Shown piece after piece: positions 1-7,642 of a DNA stretch of 64,000 bases. How positions within the stretch are numbered: position 1 is the first letter of the stretch; every line of letters starts with the position of its first letter. Position numbers and translations under genes: made by a program. The stretch is from an uncultured Lachnospiraceae bacterium. GTDB lineage: Bacteria > Bacillota > Clostridia > Lachnospirales > Lachnospiraceae. The stretch covers positions 1 through 64,000 of the forward strand of contig ONKG01000014.1 of assembly GCA_900318375.1 (NCBI GenBank), written 5' to 3'. The notes under the pieces are model-generated. The model ran no database searches, was not told where the DNA came from, and saw only the letters and a program-made list of their open reading frames with translations.

Positions 1-72
1 GTGGATAGGCGCGAGGTGGAAGTACGGCAACGTATGGAGCTGACGCGTACTAATAGGTCGGTTGCTTATCCT
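1..72 (+). rRNA. 23S ribosomal RNA, 3' end (partial)
   Basis: The first ~72 bases match the conserved 3' end of bacterial 23S rRNA, including the domain VI segment reading GAGCTGACGCGTACTAATAG and the terminal GGTTGCTTATCC that normally pairs with the 5' end of the molecule. The gene begins before the window. The exact mature end is estimated from the usual pairing and could shift by a few bases. It is followed by a tRNA cluster rather than a 5S gene. Confidence 0.93.
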
Positions 73-286
73 CAAGTTCAGGTGAGACAGTCGGAAGACA
101 TGATCTTGCTGGTCTTGATGAAACGCACCGCTCGATCGTGAGATGTGCATTTCTCTTATTCAGTTTTGAAGGTATGAAATATATAAGATACTGGTTTTAG
201 AGTTCAGATGAGAGAAGCCCATTTTCGGCTTCTTAATCTATATAATCGGAAAATTCAGTATAGCATATATACTTTCATATATATTT
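73..286 (+). other. 23S-tRNA spacer without 5S rRNA
   Basis: The 214-base spacer between the 23S end and tRNA-Asn shows no 5S rRNA signature. A short hairpin (AGAAGCC at 213-219 with GGCTTCT at 227-233) is present but lacks a U-tract, so it is more likely a processing or folding element than a terminator. The tRNAs are probably co-transcribed with the rRNA operon. Confidence 0.6.
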
Positions 287-358
287 GCCTTGATAGCTCA
301 ATGGTAGAGCACGCGGCTGTTAACCGCGGTGTTGCAGGTTCGAGCCCTGCTCGAGGCG
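287..358 (+). tRNA. tRNA-Asn (GTT)
   Basis: A full cloverleaf can be drawn: acceptor GCCTTGA pairs with TCGAGGC, the D arm contains TAGCTCAATGGTAGAGC, the anticodon loop reads CTGTTAA with anticodon GTT, and the T loop is TTCGAGC. The discriminator is G358. No CCA is encoded, so the 3' end must be added by a CCA-adding enzyme such as the one at the right end of the window. Confidence 0.97.
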
Positions 359-417
359 CTTGAGTAATCCGTTATGATCGGACTGCTCGGAAAATCAGTG
401 AACATCTATTGGTATTC

Positions 418-489
418 GGCTCCGTGGTCAAGAGGTTAAGACATCGCCCTTTCACGGCGGTAACACGGGTTCGATTCCCGTCGGAGTCA
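418..489 (+). tRNA. tRNA-Glu (TTC)
   Basis: Acceptor GGCTCCG pairs with CGGAGTC, with one G-T pair. The anticodon loop CTTTCAC carries TTC, and the T arm is ACGGG/CCCGT around TTCGATT. The discriminator is A489 and no CCA is encoded. It is the second of three tRNAs in the cluster behind the 23S gene. Confidence 0.97.
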
Positions 490-498
490 CTATAATAT

Positions 499-569
499 GG
501 TGCCATAGCCAAGCGGTAAGGCAAAGGTCTGCAACACCTTGATCACCAGTTCAAATCTGGTTGGCACCT
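499..569 (+). tRNA. tRNA-Cys (GCA), integration target
   Basis: Acceptor GGTGCCA pairs with TGGCACC, the anticodon loop is CTGCAAC with anticodon GCA, and the T loop is TTCAAAT. No CCA is encoded. The 3' part, from the T loop onward, is repeated at 14476-14498, which marks this tRNA as the attachment site of the mobile element to its right. The tRNA stays intact because the element restores its 3' end. Confidence 0.97.
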
Positions 570-572
570 CGC
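550..572 (+). repeat. attL core: 23-bp direct repeat in tRNA-Cys 3' end
   Basis: The 23 bases starting TTCAAATCTGG and ending CACCTCGC recur exactly at 14476-14498. This copy spans the T loop, the 3' T stem, the 3' acceptor strand, the discriminator and three further bases of tRNA-Cys. A tyrosine-integrase gene lies directly inside this end. Tyrosine integrases commonly use the 3' half of tRNA genes as the crossover region. Confidence 0.92.
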
Positions 573-579
573 TCAAGGT

Positions 580-621
580 TCCCTGGAACCCTTGTAAATC
601 AAGGGCTCCGGGGGATTTTTT
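580..621 (+). terminator. Rho-independent terminator after tRNA-Cys, supplied by the element
   Basis: CCCTTG (589-594) pairs with CAAGGG (600-605), extended outward by CCCTGG with CCGGGGG after one A-C mismatch. The stem is followed by ATTTTTT. It lies just inside attL, so the inserted element ends the tRNA transcript before it runs antisense into the integrase gene. Confidence 0.75.
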
Positions 622-656
622 AGTTGCGCAGAAAGGATGTAAGTCTGCGTAACTAA
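620..656. repeat. 13-bp inverted repeat next to attL
   Basis: TTAGTTGCGCAGA (620-632) and TCTGCGTAACTAA (644-656) are inverted copies with one mismatch, separated by 11 bases. The position between attL and the integrase gene suits an integrase or excisionase arm site, but that role is an inference. Confidence 0.5.
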
Positions 657-673
657 GAGACCTGCAGCATGAT

Positions 674-721
674 GATCTGACCCAAAAATAACGTTATTTT
701 GATATATTTTTTGATCAGATC
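674..721. promoter_or_regulatory. Nested palindromes near attL
   Basis: GATCTGA (674-680) and TCAGATC (715-721) flank a perfect 16-bp palindrome AAAATAACGTTATTTT (685-700). CCTGCAG occurs on both outer sides (661-667 and 721-727). This compact dyad lies beyond the 3' end of the integrase gene and could be a protein-binding site or part of the attachment region. No function is shown by sequence alone. Confidence 0.45.
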
Positions 722-795
722 CTGCAGTTCCCTCCCATCCTAAAAGTGAAGCTCTACATTCTACTCATTCGATTACAACCGATTATCCAATTAGA

Positions 796-2295
796 TTATC
801 CGATTACATTTAAATTTCCAGTGTACTGTTCGGTCATCGCGACCTGACGATGGCCGAGGAATGCTTTGACTAAAAGCAGGTCATTGGTTTCATGATACTT
901 GTTGCACGCGGCTGTGGCCCGGAGAGAATGTGCGTGATAATTGGTCGGATCCTTTCCGAGGTGCTCTGCGAGCGCCTTTATTTTATCATTAAGTGTTTTC
1001 TTTCGTAAATACTCTGCTTCAACAGGAAATACATATTCAGACTGGATGCCGAGCTCTTCCTGGTGCTGTCTGACTTCCCGGAGCAGCTCGCAGGTCTCCT
1101 CCGGCATGCGCAGACGACGGGTGGATTCACCGCTCTTCATGTGAGAGTAGCGCTGGTTGTGGTGGACCTTAAAGTCCATACGGTCTCCTTCCAGTTCCAC
1201 GACCTCGACAGTGTCCAGCATCTGACCGCAGACATAGACTGAGCGCTCATCGAAATTGATATCAGACCACCGGATCGCGGCGAGCTCTCCGAACCGAAGC
1301 CCCATCCGGACATTAAACAGGATGATATAGTAATACTGTTTCTTGACCCGGGGCTTCTCCATTTCGCTCCTGCACCATTTTTCAATCGCATCCATCTCAG
1401 AGGGCTGAAAAGGCTCAGCCTTGATGGCATTTCGGATTCCTGTCTCTGTAAAAGGCATTCTGCGGTTGATTACATTTGCGACAACATTGACCTCGACGAT
1501 TTCCTCCTCGATTGCATACTCGTAGAGCTGCCGCATAAGAGATTTGACATTGATGAAACACTTCTGGCTCATATGCCTTTCCTTTACAAGCTTTTTGTAG
1601 AAAGCAGTCCAGTCTTTCAGTTTTAGTTTTCTGATATCCTCCTTTACTATATCGGTGTCTTTGTAATAGGTTCTCCAGTTCTGCTCCCGGATCTGAATTG
1701 TCTTTCCGGTCACATTTTCCTCTGATTTCCACTTCAGGTATTTTGGATACAGAGCTTCGATAGTGTACTGCTTCTGCCCCCTGGCAGAGACAGGTGCCCC
1801 CGTATAGTAGTTGTAGAGCTTCTCATAGAGACCTTCTTCAGTCGTAGATGTGAGCTGAAGACGATCCGGGAGATAAGCTACGTACAGCGTGTACGGAGTC
1901 CCGTTCTTCTGCTTCCGATGCTGGAAATTGAAATGCTTAATTTCCCTGTCCGCGAAGTACTGCATATTCACAAATCTCTTGATTTTTTTATTAATCATAT
2001 CGTCTATTGCGGCACTGGATAAACCAAGAATATCATATGTCCCTGTTTCCTGTCCCGCACGCAGCTTATTGATTTCCTCAACAAGAGGCTGTAAATCGCT
2101 TCGATACATTTTCCTGTGTTCCGGTTCCTGTTCCTGTAATGAATAAAATGATTGTCCGGCAGCCCACGAGAGGACTTCGTGAGTTGACAATTTCAAACCA
2201 TCCAGAATAGCAGTTTTCCAAATGATTTTTAGAAGAAACCTATTTCCCCCTCCATTCCTTTTGCCAATCGCAAACAGCCAAAATACCACAAACAA
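796..2295 (-). CDS. Tyrosine recombinase (integrase) of the mobile element
   Basis: The C-terminal half has the full tyrosine-recombinase signature: Arg in GLRFGELAAIRW (about residue 333), HxxR in HAHSLRATA (about 457), and LGHRQVAMTEQYTGN with the second His and the nucleophile Tyr (about 490). The middle region fits a core-binding SAM-like domain. It presumably cuts and joins the 23-bp core in tRNA-Cys for integration and excision. The gene runs toward attL. The start is uncertain: the longest frame opens with TTG at 2295 and has no convincing ribosome site, while an in-frame ATG at 2109 (MYRSDLQ) would give about 437 residues. No separate excisionase gene was recognised. Confidence 0.9.
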   Translation of the reverse strand: MFVVFWLFAIGKRNGGGNRFLLKIIWKTAILDGLKLSTHEVLSWAAGQSFYSLQEQEPEHRKMYRSDLQPLVEEINKLRAGQETGTYDILGLSSAAIDDMINKKIKRFVNMQYFADREIKHFNFQHRKQKNGTPYTLYVAYLPDRLQLTSTTEEGLYEKLYNYYTGAPVSARGQKQYTIEALYPKYLKWKSEENVTGKTIQIREQNWRTYYKDTDIVKEDIRKLKLKDWTAFYKKLVKERHMSQKCFINVKSLMRQLYEYAIEEEIVEVNVVANVINRRMPFTETGIRNAIKAEPFQPSEMDAIEKWCRSEMEKPRVKKQYYYIILFNVRMGLRFGELAAIRWSDINFDERSVYVCGQMLDTVEVVELEGDRMDFKVHHNQRYSHMKSGESTRRLRMPEETCELLREVRQHQEELGIQSEYVFPVEAEYLRKKTLNDKIKALAEHLGKDPTNYHAHSLRATAACNKYHETNDLLLVKAFLGHRQVAMTEQYTGNLNVIG

Positions 2296-2494
2296 TAGTC
2301 GAACAAACCATTAAATTTTTATAAAAAACAGACATATATTTAAAATATTATGTAATGACAGAATATTAAATAAAAATACGAGAATTATGGCACAAATAAA
2401 TGGCTTATTTGATATTTTGCCATTGGCTTTTCTGCCTGCTTATTTGCAAACGTAATAGTCTGAAAAGAGCTGATTAGTGATTTGGTTTGTCATT
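2296..2494. other. AT-rich gap between integrase and relaxase genes
   Basis: About 200 strongly AT-rich bases with no open frame and no clear hairpin. It probably holds the integrase promoter on the minus strand, but no well-spaced -35/-10 pair stands out. Confidence 0.4.
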
Positions 2495-4180
2495 TCATAA
2501 CTCAGGTCCTCTGTTCCTGGATCGGGGTTTTCGGGGTACATTCCTGTCTTCTGAGATTTTCTTGGAATTGTGCTCGCGGGTTGTTTCACTGTATCCGAGG
2601 ATGATCTTGATGTTTTGTGAAGCGATTGAAAGCTGATCCAGTGCTTTATTATTTTCCTGGCAGGTTTTCTCCTGTTCAGCCAGCTTAGAAGTCAGTTCTG
2701 TCTTCTTCTCCTGAAGGGAACGGAGAGAAGGGAACTTTCCTTTTGGGGTATATCTGCGAAGAATATCTCTTGCCTCCTCATAACTGCGGATTTCTTTCTC
2801 ATGTTCACGTCGGTATTTCCCCTTGTTTATTACCTTTGTCATTTTTCTAAAAGTATCCTTATAGTCCAGGAACTGGCCGGTGTAATGGGTCCGTCTGTTG
2901 ATTTCCTTCAGTTCCTTCTGTGTCTGCAGGAGAGCAGTTTCTGAGTCTGCCGCAAGTGAGGCGGCAGCGCGTTTACGATTTTCTAATTCATCAAGGTCAC
3001 TGATGTTATTCATCTGAACAAATGCAACTGTACGGGCTTCTTCCTGAAGAGTTGAGAGTAGGATCTTACGCTCATTAACGTGGCTGTACTTTTCTTTGAT
3101 GGATTTCTGGAGGTCCGGGACCAGACGAAGATCCGATTCGATAAAAAGAACCTCCAGAATCGGATGGGTCTCAAGATCAAACCCGGCAAAGGATATGGGA
3201 ACCCTTGTCTGCATCTCCCGTTCCTGACAGTTCTGTAGAATCTTTTCAAGTAGAGCTTCTTTCTCATATGCGGCTCCCAGCGCTCTGGCACGGATGTTTT
3301 TATTTCGATCCGGATGCAGGTAACTGAAACGTCCCCGGGTTTCTATAACCTTGACTTTGTAGCGGTCAGAAAGAAGGTAATAGAATTCGTCAAAAGTTGT
3401 TGCATCTTTGGCACACTCATCAATCGCATCACGAAGATATTGTTTCTGGGTCTGGAAGCGGGTTTTCTGCGGAATTGATCCTGCGTCGACTGTTGCTAAA
3501 TCTTTTTGGTCCTCCGTGGTTTCTTTATCCAGACGATCCTGTCCACGCAGAACTGCGTAATACTCCCGATCTGAAATGTTCTGTTCAGCTCTGGCGAGTA
3601 GATCGACTTGATGCAGTCCTTTCTCCCGGCACATATTCATCACATCCTGCTTGAGATGCTGCAGGTATTTTTTCGTGACGTGGTGTTTGTAACCGGCTCG
3701 TGAATCGATAGCCCGTTCTGACCACTCAGATGCTTCTACATCGATCTTCCGGAGACTGTTAAGGAAGATATGCACGTGGATATTTCCGGAGCGTCTGGAG
3801 CCGTCTGCGTGTGTACAGACAATCATCTGGTGCCCTGGAAAGTTTCGTTTAGCGAAAGCAAGTCCCAGTGACTGTGCCTTTTCACCGGTGAGACCGCAGG
3901 TCTTAACATCTTTCGGATCAAAGCTCAGGATGTAGTGGTGGGATTTGATTTCTTCCGGTTTCTGGTTTTTGTTGTACTGATTATTCAGTGTTTTGCATTC
4001 CTGCGCATAGAGGAAAGGGTCACAGTTGACCCCATCGAGCCAGTAGGATCTTCGCAGGATTCGATTTCCGTTCGCGTCCCGCAGGACCTTTCCACTTTTT
4101 TCATCGTGATCGAACAGCACATAGTCGAGGGAGGCTCCATAGTTGCTGCTCTTACTTGCAAAATGTTTTAAGATCGCCAT
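2495..4180 (-). CDS. Relaxase, MobA/MobL-type mobilization nuclease
   Basis: A 561-residue protein whose N-terminal ~200 residues form a relaxase domain (MobA/MobL, MOBP-like). The three-His metal site is visible as His124 and HVH at 135-137 (NIHVHIF), preceded by HHYILSFDP at 81-89. Candidate nucleophile tyrosines lie near residues 14-20. The C-terminal half is charged and helix-rich, with likely coiled coil in the segment after about residue 370. It would nick the element's oriT and pilot the strand into a recipient through a helper conjugation machine. The start overlaps the end of the MobC-like gene by 29 bases, which implies coupled translation. Confidence 0.9.
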   Translation of the reverse strand: MAILKHFASKSSNYGASLDYVLFDHDEKSGKVLRDANGNRILRRSYWLDGVNCDPFLYAQECKTLNNQYNKNQKPEEIKSHHYILSFDPKDVKTCGLTGEKAQSLGLAFAKRNFPGHQMIVCTHADGSRRSGNIHVHIFLNSLRKIDVEASEWSERAIDSRAGYKHHVTKKYLQHLKQDVMNMCREKGLHQVDLLARAEQNISDREYYAVLRGQDRLDKETTEDQKDLATVDAGSIPQKTRFQTQKQYLRDAIDECAKDATTFDEFYYLLSDRYKVKVIETRGRFSYLHPDRNKNIRARALGAAYEKEALLEKILQNCQEREMQTRVPISFAGFDLETHPILEVLFIESDLRLVPDLQKSIKEKYSHVNERKILLSTLQEEARTVAFVQMNNISDLDELENRKRAAASLAADSETALLQTQKELKEINRRTHYTGQFLDYKDTFRKMTKVINKGKYRREHEKEIRSYEEARDILRRYTPKGKFPSLRSLQEKKTELTSKLAEQEKTCQENNKALDQLSIASQNIKIILGYSETTREHNSKKISEDRNVPRKPRSRNRGPEL

Positions 4181-4544
4181 ACCCGCTCTCCGAGATTTTT
4201 TCTAACAGAGACCTGGCTGAAAAAATCACTTCGATTGCTTCATTGATTTTCTCTGTCACTTCTTTGGACCGGATTCCACCGGTATTAAAGTATTTTGCAA
4301 TCTGGTTCAGATTTCCTGTGGCATTTGCCATGAGCCGGGCAACTTCCCGAACTTCCGGAATATCTGCAGAAATAGAGTATTTGAGTTCGATTTTTCCATG
4401 AGTGATCAGCCGCCGGCAGCATTCTGCTAAGGGGATTTTCATATAGTCTGCCAGTGTGCGGATTAAATCGTACTGTGTCTGTGTCAGACGCAGCATGATA
4501 CAGTGAGAAAGTTGTTCATTCGGTGGGGTCTTAGGTCTTGCCAT
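4152..4544 (-). CDS. MobC-like mobilization accessory protein
   Basis: A 130-residue protein with an N-terminal DNA-binding segment (MARPKTPPNEQLSHCIMLRL) of ribbon-helix-helix character and the C-terminal signature ATGNLNQIAKYFNTGG typical of MobC/plasmid mobilization relaxosome proteins. MobC proteins bind next to the nick site and help the relaxase open the duplex. It is immediately upstream of the relaxase gene and immediately downstream of the oriT candidate. A good ribosome site (AAAGGAGC on the minus strand) precedes the ATG at 4544. Confidence 0.85.
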   Translation of the reverse strand: MARPKTPPNEQLSHCIMLRLTQTQYDLIRTLADYMKIPLAECCRRLITHGKIELKYSISADIPEVREVARLMANATGNLNQIAKYFNTGGIRSKEVTEKINEAIEVIFSARSLLEKISESGYGDLKTFCK

Positions 4545-4670
4545 TTACATTTGCTCCTTTCTGAAATCTTCAATTTTATAAAACATAAGCTTCGCTTAGC
4601 TGCTCATCTGAGCCAAAATTCAAATTTTTAAATGACAGCGTTTGAGAGAATTTGAAAAACCGAGGGTATG

Positions 4671-4748
4671 GGGAAGCGGAATCCCCATCAAGTTTGCCTG
4701 AGCAGGGAAGGAGGGGACCTCATTTCCCGTTACGACAGGCGAAACTTG
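4671..4748. other. Candidate origin of transfer (oriT), nested hairpins
   Basis: CAAGTTTGCCTG (4689-4700) and CAGGCGAAACTTG (4736-4748) are inverted copies with one extra base. Nested inside are GGGAA (4705-4709) with TTCCC (4724-4728), and GAGG-GGA-CCTC (4711-4721). A further hairpin GGGGAAGCGGAATCCCC lies just to the left. Such stacked inverted repeats directly beside MobC and relaxase genes are the usual layout of MOBP oriT regions. The exact nick site cannot be read without a reference. Confidence 0.65.
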
Positions 4749-4897
4749 CAGTACTCTGATTGCCTCTCAATAGATAGGTCTTGGGGGAAGTGGAAATTTA
4801 CCTTTTTGAAAAATATTAAAAATAAATTTTTTCCAGAGCCGCAAAATATCATTTTTGAAAAATTAGAAATATTTAAAGATCTGAAAAAGAAAATTTG

Positions 4898-4996
4898 CAT
4901 CTTCGTCATTTGTGGAAATATGACGAAGATGGCCATTGACTTTGAATATTCAAAGAGATATATTTCAGTTAAGTCAAAATTCCAAAAATGACGAAG
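4898..4996. promoter_or_regulatory. Operator-like ATGACGAAG motifs upstream of fic
   Basis: CATCTTCGTCAT (4898-4909) and ATGACGAAGATG (4920-4931) form a perfect 12-bp inverted repeat around a 10-base loop. A third ATGACGAAG copy lies at 4988-4996, 15 bases before the ribosome site of the Fic gene. Three copies of one 9-mer in the leader of an operon suggest binding by a dimeric regulator, or an RNA hairpin in the leader. The Fic protein itself carries a C-terminal winged-helix-like segment and is one candidate binder. Confidence 0.55.
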
Positions 4997-5022
4997 CAAA
5001 TGCTTAATTTGGAGAATCAAGC

Positions 5023-6093
5023 ATGAGAAATTATGATTATAGAGAAAAATGGAAAAAGCTGCTGACTCCCGAGATACTATCTCTGCTCACAACGATCCAT
5101 GAGTATAAAGGAGAACAGCGGCTGATTGCTGACCGTTATGCAGATGTCCTGACGAATCTGGTTGATATTGCCAAAATCCAAAGTACGGAAAGTTCTAACA
5201 AAATTGAAGGTATTTATACGTCAGATGAACGGCTTAAGAAAATAGTCCTGGATAAGACCATGCCCCAAAACCGCAACGAGCAGGAAATCGCCGGATACAG
5301 GGATGTTTTGAACACAATCCATGAGTTTTATGAGTATATTCCGATTCGTTCGACACATCTGCTTCAGCTTCACAGGGATCTCTACAAATTTCAGGGATCT
5401 GGTTTCGGTGGGGCTTTCAAGAATGTCGATAATGCGATTAAAGAGACCGATGAATACGGGGAAACAAGAGTCAGATTCCAGCCGGTTGCGGCCTGGGAGA
5501 CGCCGGAGTCTGTGGACCGGCTGTGTGCTGCCTATGATCAGGTGCTGAAAGAACCCAATGTAGATCCACTTTTGATTATGCCCATGTTTATATTGGATTT
5601 TCTCTGTATTCATCCTTTTCGGGATGGCAACGGCAGGATGAGCCGCCTTCTAACCCTTCTCCTTCTTTATCAGGGCGGATATTTTGTTGGCAAGTATATC
5701 AGTCTTGAAAAACTGATTGAACGAACCAAAGAATCCTATTATGAAGAGCTTCAGGCAAGTTCTACAGACTGGCATGAGGAAGAAAACGACTACGCTCCTT
5801 TTGTAAAATACCTTCTCGGTGTTGTGGCCGCAGCATACCGTGAATTCTTTGAACGGACAAAGCTGATTACAGGAGTCAAGAGATCTAAACCGGAGCGGAT
5901 TGCAGAGGAAATACGAAATCATATAGGAACAATTACAAAGGCTGAACTTGTTGAACAGGTGCCGGATGTCAGCCAGACAACGGTGCAGAGGACGCTTACC
6001 GAGTTAATGAAGCAGGGAAAGATCATCAAGCTCGGCGCAGGCCGGTATATTAAATACAGGTGGAACTGGGACCAGGAGGATGAACAAAAATGA
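5023..6093 (+). CDS. Fic-family protein with inhibitory motif and winged-helix-like C-terminus
   Basis: A 356-residue Fic protein. The catalytic motif is complete: HPFRDGNGR at 197-205. An N-terminal inhibitory motif of the [ST]xxxE[GN] type is present as SNKIEG at 58-63, which would place it among class II Fic proteins that hold themselves inactive with this glutamate. The last ~60 residues (ITKAELVEQVPDVSQTTVQR) look like a winged helix. Fic enzymes usually transfer AMP to a protein hydroxyl; the target here is unknown. The ribosome site GGAG (5011-5014) fits the ATG. The gene ends in a 4-base ATGA overlap with hsdM, so it is translationally coupled to the restriction system. Confidence 0.9.
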   Translation: MRNYDYREKWKKLLTPEILSLLTTIHEYKGEQRLIADRYADVLTNLVDIAKIQSTESSNKIEGIYTSDERLKKIVLDKTMPQNRNEQEIAGYRDVLNTIHEFYEYIPIRSTHLLQLHRDLYKFQGSGFGGAFKNVDNAIKETDEYGETRVRFQPVAAWETPESVDRLCAAYDQVLKEPNVDPLLIMPMFILDFLCIHPFRDGNGRMSRLLTLLLLYQGGYFVGKYISLEKLIERTKESYYEELQASSTDWHEEENDYAPFVKYLLGVVAAAYREFFERTKLITGVKRSKPERIAEEIRNHIGTITKAELVEQVPDVSQTTVQRTLTELMKQGKIIKLGAGRYIKYRWNWDQEDEQK

Positions 6094-7592
6094 TTACAGG
6101 AGAATTGAAAAACAAGATTGACAGTATTTGGGAAATCTTCTGGACTGGCGGACTTACCAATCCGCTGGATGTAATAGAGCAGATGACCTATTTGATGTTT
6201 ATCCATGACCTTGATGGTTCTGATAACCTTCGGGCAAAAGAGGCTGCCATGCTGGGGCTTCCTTATGCAAGCATATTTGCAGATGAAGTACGGATCGGAG
6301 ACCGGACGATTGCAGGGAATCAGCTTAAGTGGAGCATTTTTCACGATTTTCCTGCCACGAAAATGTACAGCGTGGTCCAGGAATGGGTGTTTCCCTTCAT
6401 CAAGAACCTCCACGGAGATAAGGATAGTGCTTATGCCAGGTATATGGGGGACGCCATTTTCAAGATTCCTACTCCTTTGATGTTGGATAAGATCGTCACA
6501 TCCATGGACACCATGTATGACCAGATGGCCCAGGTTAAATCCTCAGATATTCGAGGAGATGTTTATGAGTATCTTCTCTCGAAACTTTCTACGGCCGGCG
6601 TAAACGGCCAGTTCCGTACTCCCAGACATATCATCCGCATGATGGTGGATTTGATGGAACCGGCTCCGGATGAAGTGATCTGCGACCCAGCATGTGGCAC
6701 ATCCGGATTCCTAGTAGCTGCCAGTGAATACCTGAAAGAGAACAGGAAAGAAGATGTTTTCTTCAACCGGAAAAACAAAGACCATTATATGAATCACATG
6801 TTCCATGGCTTTGATATGGACCGTACAATGCTTCGCATCGGCGCTATGAACATGATGACTCATGGTGTGGACAATCCCTTTATCGAATATCGTGACAGCC
6901 TTTCGGATCAGAATCCGGATCGGGAAAAATACAGCCTTATTTTGGCTAATCCGCCTTTTAAGGGATCTTTAGATTACGACACAGTATCTACGGATCTGCT
7001 GAAGATCTGCAAGACAAAAAAGACGGAGTTATTGTTTCTGGCTCTGTTTGTTCAGATGTTGAAAATCGGCGGTCGCTGCGCCTGCATCGTACCGGACGGG
7101 GTCTTGTTCGGATCATCTACGGCTCATAAGGCTATCCGCAAAGAATTAGTAGAGAATCAGAGACTGCAGGCTGTGATTTCAATGCCTTCGGGAGTCTTCA
7201 AGCCCTATGCAGGAGTATCAACGGCTATTTTGATTTTTACGAAGACAGGGCACGGCGGAACTGACACTGTCTGGTTCTATGACATGAAAGCAGACGGTTT
7301 CAGCCTGGATGATAAACGCAGTGAAGTAAAGGAAAATGATATCCCTGACATCCTCGCTCGCTTTCATAATCTTGAAGGTGAAAACGAACGGAAACGGACG
7401 GAGCAGAGCTTCTTTGTTATGAAACAGGAGATTGTGGACAATGGATACGATCTCTCCATCAACAAGTACAAGCAGATAGAATATGTGCCAGTCGAGTATC
7501 CTCCCACGGAGGAAATCATGGCAGATCTTCGTGAGCTTGAAATGAAAATTGGCGAAGAGATGGATGAGCTGGAACGGCTGCTGGGATTATAA
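6090..7592 (+). CDS. hsdM: Type I restriction-modification system, DNA methyltransferase subunit
   Basis: A 500-residue HsdM. The N-terminal ~140 residues match the helical HsdM N domain. The AdoMet-binding motif DPACGTSGF starts at residue 199, and the catalytic motif NPPF at 287-290 identifies an N6-adenine methylase. With two HsdM and one HsdS subunit it would methylate the target set by HsdS, and it is also required for restriction with HsdR. It overlaps the fic gene by four bases and is followed by hsdS after a short spacer that holds a perfect hairpin. Confidence 0.96.
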   Translation: MITGELKNKIDSIWEIFWTGGLTNPLDVIEQMTYLMFIHDLDGSDNLRAKEAAMLGLPYASIFADEVRIGDRTIAGNQLKWSIFHDFPATKMYSVVQEWVFPFIKNLHGDKDSAYARYMGDAIFKIPTPLMLDKIVTSMDTMYDQMAQVKSSDIRGDVYEYLLSKLSTAGVNGQFRTPRHIIRMMVDLMEPAPDEVICDPACGTSGFLVAASEYLKENRKEDVFFNRKNKDHYMNHMFHGFDMDRTMLRIGAMNMMTHGVDNPFIEYRDSLSDQNPDREKYSLILANPPFKGSLDYDTVSTDLLKICKTKKTELLFLALFVQMLKIGGRCACIVPDGVLFGSSTAHKAIRKELVENQRLQAVISMPSGVFKPYAGVSTAILIFTKTGHGGTDTVWFYDMKADGFSLDDKRSEVKENDIPDILARFHNLEGENERKRTEQSFFVMKQEIVDNGYDLSINKYKQIEYVPVEYPPTEEIMADLRELEMKIGEEMDELERLLGL

Positions 7593-7598
7593 ATTGTT

Positions 7599-7620
7599 AT
7601 TTGTCGTTCGGCCGACAAAT
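7599..7620. promoter_or_regulatory. Perfect hairpin between hsdM and hsdS
   Basis: ATTTGTCG (7599-7606) and CGACAAAT (7613-7620) form an 8-bp stem with a 6-base loop, in the gap between the hsdM stop and the hsdS start. There is no U-tract, so it is not a standard terminator. It might tune the amount of HsdS relative to HsdM or block a TTG start at 7601. Confidence 0.5.
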
Positions 7621-7642
7621 GGGCCTTTGTGGGGATAAAAAT

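Noticed and set aside
73..286. Divergent 5S rRNA in the spacer
   Set aside because: No loop sequences or terminal helix of 5S can be drawn.
4668..4991. 107-codon frame across the oriT candidate
   Set aside because: Covers the nested hairpins and leader motifs, has no ribosome site and low-complexity Lys/Phe content.
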